Source of the DNA: Chthonobacter rhizosphaerae
Lineage (GTDB): Bacteria > Pseudomonadota > Alphaproteobacteria > Rhizobiales > Pleomorphomonadaceae
DNA: 64,000 bases
Assembly (NCBI RefSeq): GCF_013839525.1
Contig: NZ_JACDIS010000006.1
Span: 62,001-126,000, forward strand
Direction: 5' to 3'
The notes beneath the pieces were generated by a model. The model made no database searches and was not told where the DNA came from. It saw only the letters and a program-made list of their open reading frames with translations. The position numbers and the translations under genes are program-made. Below are positions 58,922 through 64,000 of the stretch, piece by piece (the first letter of the stretch is position 1; the number at the start of each line of letters is the position of its first letter).

Positions 58922-59998
58922 TCACGAACCTGTCGACGTTGACGGGTCGGCGGACGCCAGGAGGGCCACGGCGACGGCCGGCGCGCACGCGCCCGCCCAG
59001 GCGCGGAGCGACGGGTCGGCGGGGTCGGCGAGCGGGACCAGGTCCTCCACGGGCGCGAGCGGCCGGCCGAGGCGGGCCGCCACGTCGGCCACCGCCGCCC
59101 GGCCGATGCCGCAGGACACCACCGGAGCGGCGTCGGGCAGCGACAGGGCGGACAGGCAGAGGAGCGCGGCGTCGTGGACCGAGCGGACCTGCGCCTCGGC
59201 GAAGGCGCGGGCGAGCGCCGTCCAGGCAGCCTCCGGCAGGTCGGCCACGTCGCGGCCGGTCATGCGCGACAGGCGCAGGCGGCTCTCCGGCACGGACTTG
59301 CCCCGGCCGTCGGCGGTGCCGTGCTGGTCGTCGCCGTCGGCGAGGCGGCCGAGCAGACGGTTCGCGTCGGCCATGGTGGCGAAGTGCTCGGCCATCAGGG
59401 TGGTCCAGCGGCCGGCCACCGGCACGCGGATCGCGACCGCCATGAGGGGGGTGCGGGTGGCGCCGGTGTAGACGAGCTCACCCGCCTCCATGCGGCCCGC
59501 GTCGGTGCGGCCGCGCGCGGCGACCCGGCCGGCGAGGACGGGAATCACGTCGGTGGTGGTGCTGCCCATGTCGACGAGGAGCGCGTCGGCGAGGCGGGCG
59601 CCGACGAGGGCGGCGGTGGCGTGCCAGTTGGCGGAGGCGATCGCGTCCACGTGGCGGGCGGCCTCCAGGGGGGACACGAAGCCGCGGTCGGCGGCGTAGA
59701 TGGAGACGCCCGCAAGGCGGCGGGCGGCGACGGCGGCGAGCGCGTCCACCCCGGCGGCGCGGCTGTCGAAGAGATCGACCAGCTCGCCGGTCATGGTGGC
59801 GGGGTTGAGGGGCGCGGCGCCGAGGCGCGCGCCGATGGCGTCGAAGGCGGCCTCCAGGCGGTCCAGCCCCTGCCAGAGGGCGCAGGGCTCCTGGGCGACG
59901 GCGACCACGCGCCCGCCTTCCACGCGGGCGGCCTTCAGGTGCGCGCCGCCGATGTCCCAGCCGATCGCCGCTTGTGCCGTCGTGCCCGCGAGTGTCAT
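58922..59998 (-). CDS. H4MPT-linked C1 pathway protein, hydantoinase/oxoprolinase-like
   Basis: 358 residues with the ASKHA sugar-kinase-like fold. AIGWDIGGAHLKAARVEGG at the N-terminus and DALLVDMGSTTTDVIPVLAG (about 140) are two nucleotide-binding phosphate loops of this superfamily. Proteins with this layout form the family found only with H4MPT-dependent C1 genes (TIGR03123, remembered). The exact reaction is unknown. It is divergent from the HisA-like gene, and both are 1 kb from fae. Confidence 0.75.
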   Translation of the reverse strand: MTLAGTTAQAAIGWDIGGAHLKAARVEGGRVVAVAQEPCALWQGLDRLEAAFDAIGARLGAAPLNPATMTGELVDLFDSRAAGVDALAAVAARRLAGVSIYAADRGFVSPLEAARHVDAIASANWHATAALVGARLADALLVDMGSTTTDVIPVLAGRVAARGRTDAGRMEAGELVYTGATRTPLMAVAIRVPVAGRWTTLMAEHFATMADANRLLGRLADGDDQHGTADGRGKSVPESRLRLSRMTGRDVADLPEAAWTALARAFAEAQVRSVHDAALLCLSALSLPDAAPVVSCGIGRAAVADVAARLGRPLAPVEDLVPLADPADPSLRAWAGACAPAVAVALLASADPSTSTGS

Positions 59999-60032
59999 CG
60001 TCCCGGTCCCTTTCCCCATCATGAATGGCACG

Positions 60033-60731
60033 ATGGCTATGCGCGTGATCCCCGTGATCGACCTGAAGGACGGCGTCGTGGTCCGGGCGAGAGCCGGCGA
60101 CCGGGCGTCCTATCGGCCGATCGTGTCGCCCCTCTGCCGGTCGGCGTCGGCGTCCGACGTGGTGGACGGCCTGTTCGGCGTCCATCCGTTCGAAGCGCTC
60201 TATATCGCGGACCTGGACGCGATCGAAGGGCGTGGCGGCAACAGGCCGCTGGCGGCGGCGCTGCTGAAGGCCCGTCCCGGGCTGGAGATCTGGCTGGACG
60301 AAGGGGCGGCGGACGCGGCGATGGCGGCGGGCGCCGCCGCGATGGGCGTGCGGCCCGTGATCGGCAGCGAGAGCCAGACCGGGCCGGAGACCCTGGCGGC
60401 GGCGGGGCCGGACGCGGTGCTCTCGCTGGACTTCCGGGACGGATTCGTGGGGCCGGAGGCCATTCTGACGACGCCGTCGGCCTGGCCGCGGGACGTGATC
60501 GTGATGACGCTGGCGCGGGTGGGCACCGACGGCGGGCCGGACGAGGCGCGGCTGTCGGCGGTGCGCGAGGCGGCCGGACCGGGCCGGCGGGTGTTCGCGG
60601 CGGGCGGGGTGCGCGGCGAGGATGATCTCGTCCGCCTGAAGGCGGCGGGAATCGCCGGGGCCCTGGTGGCCACCGCGCTCCACGACGGGCGGCTGGACGG
60701 GGCGGCGCTGGCGCGGCTCGCGGGGGCGTGA
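60033..60731 (+). CDS. HisA/HisF-like TIM-barrel protein of the H4MPT cluster
   Basis: 232 residues. MRVIPVIDLKDGVVVRARAG is the HisA-type first strand with its Asp, LYIADLDAIEG carries the second conserved Asp, and RVFAAGGVRGEDDL is the phosphate-binding loop; the barrel is complete. It is not next to his genes. HisA-like proteins of this kind occur with fae and mch in methylotrophs and are thought to serve the biosynthesis of a C1 cofactor (H4MPT or methanofuran). ATGs at 60021, 60033 and 60039 are possible starts. Confidence 0.72.
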   Translation: MAMRVIPVIDLKDGVVVRARAGDRASYRPIVSPLCRSASASDVVDGLFGVHPFEALYIADLDAIEGRGGNRPLAAALLKARPGLEIWLDEGAADAAMAAGAAAMGVRPVIGSESQTGPETLAAAGPDAVLSLDFRDGFVGPEAILTTPSAWPRDVIVMTLARVGTDGGPDEARLSAVREAAGPGRRVFAAGGVRGEDDLVRLKAAGIAGALVATALHDGRLDGAALARLAGA

Positions 60732-60804
60732 GGCCGAGGTAGGGCGCGAGGTCGGCGAAGGGCGCGAGGCCGCCGGAGGGCGCGCGCGGGGCGTGAGGCC
60801 GAGG
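60723..60804 (+). repeat. imperfect direct repeat at the end of the HisA-like gene
   Basis: GGGGCGTGAGGCCGAGG occurs at 60723-60739, where it contains the stop codon, and again at 60788-60804, 65 bases later. The following bases (AGGGCGCG and GGTCG.CGAA) are also shared, so the gene end appears partly duplicated. Confidence 0.6.
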
Positions 60805-60868
60805 CAGGGCGCGCGCGGCGCTTGAGGTCGACGAACGGACTCCGAGGGAGCGGCCGCCGAAATGAAAA

Positions 60869-60888
60869 GGGGCAGCCGAAGCCGCCCC
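60869..60888. terminator. hairpin between HisA-like gene and fae
   Basis: GGGGC-A-GC / GC-C-GCCCC with a CGAA tetraloop. On the minus strand it is followed by TTTTC, which fits an intrinsic terminator for fae. The 255-base gap holds no further gene. Confidence 0.65.
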
Positions 60889-60986
60889 GATCCTATCCGT
60901 CATCATCCAAAGAACTTGGCCATCAACCGCTGGAGCAGTGACCGCGGCATCGCCGGGGCAGAGGCCTGCCCAGAGTTGTCCCGGAT

Positions 60987-61493
60987 CTAAGCGCCGAAGG
61001 GGTGCTTAGCGGAGTCCTTCTGGGCATTGACTTCAGCCGCAGTCGGCTTGCCGGCGACGGCGCGCTCGATCGAGAGCTTGGTGGCCTCGTAGTTGTACTG
61101 CTGGATCTTGGCGTCGTCATCCGCCTCCCAGTGGATGAACACGCCGACCAGGATGTACAGGTCGTCGGCTTCCTCGACCGGGATGGTGCCGTTGGCGACG
61201 CAATCCTGCACCGCCTTGGCGACGCCGTACTGGGCCGGGCCGAACATCTGGACGGCCTGCTTGGCGCCCTTGATGGTGACCTTGTTGAACAGGATCGTGT
61301 TGGGCTTGCACGGCAGGTTCGGCGCAATCACCGCGAGCAGGGTGGTGAAGCCGTCCTTGTTGTTGGACAGGGCGTTCACGAACGCGACCTCAGCGGCCGA
61401 GTTCCGCGGCCCAATAATAAGGTCGATGTGGGCGACTTCATTGCCGTCGCCGACGAGCGCCTCGCCGAGCATAACCTTGTTAATCTTCGCCAT
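60987..61493 (-). CDS. fae: formaldehyde-activating enzyme
   Basis: 168 residues, full length. It condenses formaldehyde with tetrahydromethanopterin to methylene-H4MPT. The general-acid His of the family is in [13 protein letters not shown] (about 22), and [20 protein letters not shown] (about 52-71) and [14 protein letters not shown] (about 88) match. GGGAGG lies 8 bases before the ATG. It is separated by 182 bases from the upstream orf7-like gene and probably has its own promoter and a highly expressed transcript. C-terminus is the usual HPFGA. Confidence 0.97.
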   Translation of the reverse strand: MAKINKVMLGEALVGDGNEVAHIDLIIGPRNSAAEVAFVNALSNNKDGFTTLLAVIAPNLPCKPNTILFNKVTIKGAKQAVQMFGPAQYGVAKAVQDCVANGTIPVEEADDLYILVGVFIHWEADDDAKIQQYNYEATKLSIERAVAGKPTAAEVNAQKDSAKHPFGA

Positions 61494-61675
61494 CGGTCTA
61501 ACCTCCCAAAAATAAACCGAACTAACGGACGTCGCGCTCGCAACGACCGCCCCCCGTCGATCCTTGTTTCTGCGTTTGGCGAACCAAACCGGTTGGCCGG
61601 ACACGAGGTGTTGCCAGACGGGAGGGAGCCTAATCCGCCCCTCCCCACGCGGCAAGGGACGGCGTATACGTATTC
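61494..61675 (-). promoter_or_regulatory. fae leader with a hairpin
   Basis: GTTTGG (61574-61579) and CCAAAC (61584-61589) form a stem with a CGAA loop. The right arm also overlaps CCAAACCGGTTGG, an alternative pairing, so two mutually exclusive folds are possible in the 5' leader of the fae mRNA. The AT-richer end near 61660-61680 (TATACGTATTCTCACTT) could include a promoter. Confidence 0.35.
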
Positions 61676-62512
61676 TCACTTATCTTCAAGGGCGCGAGCG
61701 AGGAATTCGGTTGCTACCGTAAGGTCGGCGGAGGTCCCAGGATTCACGCCGAGAACTTTCAACTCGCGGTCGTAATTCAAGAGCTGCGAAATGTCATAAT
61801 TCGCAAACGCTTCGCGGTGTTCGGCGAACTTTATCCGTGTGGCTTCCGCAACTTCCGGTCCGTGCTTGCGAGTGACATGGGTGTCCGGCATGGCCGACGC
61901 ATAGGCGTGGTACACCGCCAGAGTGCGACGAAGAGGGTCACCGGCCGGCTCCGATCTCCTCCAGGCGGGGAGCCCGATCGAGAAAAGATCATCAAAACAG
62001 GTGACGAATTGCAGCGCGATCCGATCGCGATCGGCCGCTTCCGCCATGGCCTGCGTCAACGTGACCAGGGGTTTGGCGGCCACGTCGTGGCTCTCGGAGC
62101 GGCCGAGTCCGCCCGGATTCGCGATCCGGATGGCTTCGAAGACCTTTTCGGCGTCCTCCACCGTGGTATTCGCGAGAATCGCATGCAGTTCCCGGCGGAG
62201 ATCACCGCCCTGCCCCGCCGCCATAGCGATCGGCGCGGTGAGAAGCAGGATGCCGAGATTGGTGTTGCAGCCGACCGCCGCGACGGTCGCCCGCATGGCG
62301 CCGAGCACCCGGTCGCCGATGCGGGCGCCCCGCCAGGCGATGTAGGGCGCGGACACGGCGGCGCTCGTCTCGAAATCCGCGACGGTCATGCGGTGGCCGG
62401 GGGCGAAGTCGTGGACGTTGCCGGGCTTCGGCGCGCGCAGCTCGGCGAGGCAGGCGGCGAGGAAGGCGTCCGCGAGGCGCGGGTCGACGGCGGGTCCGGA
62501 GGGGGCGCTCAC
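61676..62512 (-). CDS. CitG-like (triphosphoribosyl-dephospho-CoA synthase family) protein, Orf7-like
   Basis: 278 residues. [21 protein letters not shown] (about 28-48, shown in part) and [19 protein letters not shown] (about 88) are the conserved CitG/MdcB substrate and ATP regions. In H4MPT organisms a member of this family lies next to the ATP-grasp gene and mch and is named Orf7; its exact reaction in C1 metabolism is not known. Start is GTG overlapping the stop of the ATP-grasp gene (GTGA). Confidence 0.82.
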   Translation of the reverse strand: MSAPSGPAVDPRLADAFLAACLAELRAPKPGNVHDFAPGHRMTVADFETSAAVSAPYIAWRGARIGDRVLGAMRATVAAVGCNTNLGILLLTAPIAMAAGQGGDLRRELHAILANTTVEDAEKVFEAIRIANPGGLGRSESHDVAAKPLVTLTQAMAEAADRDRIALQFVTCFDDLFSIGLPAWRRSEPAGDPLRRTLAVYHAYASAMPDTHVTRKHGPEVAEATRIKFAEHREAFANYDISQLLNYDRELKVLGVNPGTSADLTVATEFLARALEDK

Positions 62513-63447
62513 GACGAGACCAGTTGCGGGGCCGCGGGGACGAGGCCGGCGGCGGCGAGGAAGTCGGACACCACGGCGGCGGCGACGTCGCAGCCGGCGA
62601 CCTTCTGGAGGCCGCGCCAGGCGGGCATGGAGTTGACCTCCAGGACCATCATGCCGCCGTCGGGCGCCTCGATGAGGTCGACGCCGGCGAAGTCGGCCCC
62701 GACGGCGGCCGCGGCGGCGAGGGCCATGCGCTCGGAGGCGGAATCGAGGCGGATCGGCTCGGGCGTGGCGCCCTGGTGGACGTTGGTGATCCAGGTGGCG
62801 CCGACCCGCACCATGGCGGCGACGATCCGGCCGCCGGACACGAAGGCGCGGATGTCCTTGAAGCGGCCGTCGCGGGCGGGGATGAAGCGCTGGAGATAAT
62901 AGACGCCAAAGACGTCGTCCTCGCCGGGCAGGTCGCGGATGCGGGCGAGGAGCCTCAGGCCCTTGCCCTGGCTGCCGAACAGGGGCTTCAGGACCACCTG
63001 GTTGCCGAAGCCGATCTCGGCGGCGAGGAAATCGAGCGCGCGGCCGCGGCTCTCGGTGACGAGGGTGCGCGGCGTCGGCAGGCCGGCGCGCACCAGGGCG
63101 ACGCTGGTGGCGGCCTTGTCGACGCACTTCTCGATGGCGCGGGCGCCGTTCCAGACGGTGACGCCCGCGTCCGCGAGGGCGTGGAGCACGCCGAGCCTGA
63201 GGGTGATCGCCTCGAAGCTGCCGGCGGCGATGCCGCGGACGAGCACCGCCCGCGGGAGCCGGCCGTTGAGGCCCGGGATCGCGAGCGGCTCGCGGGCGCC
63301 GACGTCGAACACCACCTGGCGGAGGGAGGACACGACCGGCTCCACGCCGGCGGCGTGGAGCGCGGACCTGACCCGCTTCAGGTGCCAGTCGGCCTGGTCG
63401 GTGAAGACGACCACGCGACCGGGGGACACATCAGGCGAACGAGGCAT
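62509..63447 (-). CDS. RimK-like ATP-grasp ligase of the H4MPT cluster, Orf5-like
   Basis: 312 residues. The ATP-grasp fold is seen in [18 protein letters not shown] (about 150-167, the ATP-binding Lys and Gly loop) and [14 protein letters not shown] (about 265, the metal-binding Glu and Asn). RimK relatives add amino acids to cofactors; in methanogens a related enzyme adds glutamate to H4MPT, so the natural guess is a cofactor tail ligase. The start overlaps the end of mch by 17 bases, an ATG at 63447 (MPRSPDVSP). Confidence 0.82.
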   Translation of the reverse strand: MPRSPDVSPGRVVVFTDQADWHLKRVRSALHAAGVEPVVSSLRQVVFDVGAREPLAIPGLNGRLPRAVLVRGIAAGSFEAITLRLGVLHALADAGVTVWNGARAIEKCVDKAATSVALVRAGLPTPRTLVTESRGRALDFLAAEIGFGNQVVLKPLFGSQGKGLRLLARIRDLPGEDDVFGVYYLQRFIPARDGRFKDIRAFVSGGRIVAAMVRVGATWITNVHQGATPEPIRLDSASERMALAAAAAVGADFAGVDLIEAPDGGMMVLEVNSMPAWRGLQKVAGCDVAAAVVSDFLAAAGLVPAAPQLVSS

Positions 63448-64000
63448 CGACGAGATCCGGCGCAACGGCGCCGCCGCGGAAGGACCGGCCGCTGTCGACG
63501 GCCGTCACCACCACTTCGGCGGGGGAGAAGAGCGCGCCGTCGATAGCATAGAAATCGCCGTTGAACTTCTTGAAAACCTCCGCGAACGGAGACCCGTAGT
63601 CGCGCGAGGAGCGGCTCGGCAGGTTCTTCGACAGGTTCTCCGCCTCGTCGTCCGGACCGGTGACGTAGAGGTGGACGCGGCCGCCGTAGATGATGGCGTC
63701 GTTGGTGCGGCCCATGGCGGTGACGAAGTCCGGGTGCGGCGGGCTGAGCGGCGCGACGCCGATGCCGTCGACCACCCGCTCCAGCGGGAAGTGCAGCGTG
63801 TGGACCTTGTGGAGCGCCACCTCCAGCACCCGGCCGACCACCTGGGTGGCGCCGGCGAGCGACTGGGTGGGCGCGTAGAGGAAGGTGATGCCGTCGGCGG
63901 CGACGCCGGTCGCCTCCATGACCTTGGCGACGACGCTCTCCGGCGGCGGCGAGGCCGCCTCGAGCACCAGGGCGATGCCGCTGGCATCGTCCTTGTAGCC
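63431..64000 (-). CDS. mch: methenyl-H4MPT cyclohydrolase, C-terminal part
   Basis: The last roughly 189 residues are in the window; the gene starts beyond the right edge. It begins in frame with [16 protein letters not shown] and continues with [21 protein letters not shown] and [19 protein letters not shown], typical of the Mch C-terminal half. Mch hydrolyses methenyl-H4MPT to formyl-H4MPT in formaldehyde oxidation. mch, ATP-grasp and CitG-like genes overlap and are one operon. Confidence 0.92.
   Translation of the reverse strand, partial: GYKDDASGIALVLEAASPPPESVVAKVMEATGVAADGITFLYAPTQSLAGATQVVGRVLEVALHKVHTLHFPLERVVDGIGVAPLSPPHPDFVTAMGRTNDAIIYGGRVHLYVTGPDDEAENLSKNLPSRSSRDYGSPFAEVFKKFNGDFYAIDGALFSPAEVVVTAVDSGRSFRGGAVAPDLVDASFA

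Overview
The window is about 64 kb of very GC-rich chromosome from an alphaproteobacterium, most likely Hyphomicrobiales (Rhizobiales). The supporting evidence is gene order: lptF-lptG-lptD-surA-pdxA-rsmA; yajC-secD-secF next to two complex I assembly-factor homologues; and nlpD-pcm-surE-serS-tatCBA / scpBA-nagZ-SPOR-argS-dgt / erpA. An ExoR-like Sel1 protein and a DUF1127 gene followed by CCTCCTCCC hairpins (cuckoo/CcsR-type small RNAs) agree with this. The right end carries fae, a CitG-like gene, a RimK-like ATP-grasp gene and mch, so the organism uses the tetrahydromethanopterin (H4MPT) C1 pathway and is probably a methylotroph. I cannot name the genus.

Layout. 0-7 kb: LPS export (lptF tail, lptG, lptD), a SurA-like chaperone, pdxA and rsmA. 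7-10.5 kb: a GT-C type membrane protein, then a small protein translationally coupled to a chemoreceptor. 10.5-16.7 kb: gmk-yicC, a tightly overlapped pabB-pabA-pabC operon, and rimO. 16.7-19.7 kb: an ABC importer of the SsuABC/TauABC type whose binding-protein gene has an in-frame stop; this stretch is less GC-rich than its surroundings. 19.8-27 kb: NDH-2, a TetR/DUF2214 divergent pair with a palindromic operator candidate, a ureide-type block (M20 peptidase, allC-like, uraD), marC and ssb. 27-32 kb: a LexA box between ssb and uvrA, uvrA, a DUF1127 gene, then the array. 32-57 kb: housekeeping genes (trmFO, Sec, Tat, condensin, cell wall, tRNA charging, dNTP, Fe-S and DNA repair). 57-64 kb: a low-GC orphan, exoR-like, then the H4MPT cluster.

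Most interesting: nine consecutive stem-loops at about 31513-31886. Almost every one shows CCTCCTCC(C), an anti-Shine-Dalgarno-like sequence, in its loop, on stems of unrelated sequence. They lie directly downstream of a 49-residue DUF1127 gene. The family is known (CcsR/cuckoo RNAs, first worked out in Rhodobacter); a nine-loop array in an H4MPT methylotroph may not have been described.

The pab operon supplies p-aminobenzoate, a precursor of both folate and H4MPT, which links the left half of the window to the C1 genes at the right end (inference). No tRNA, rRNA, insertion sequence, integrase or CRISPR array was recognised.
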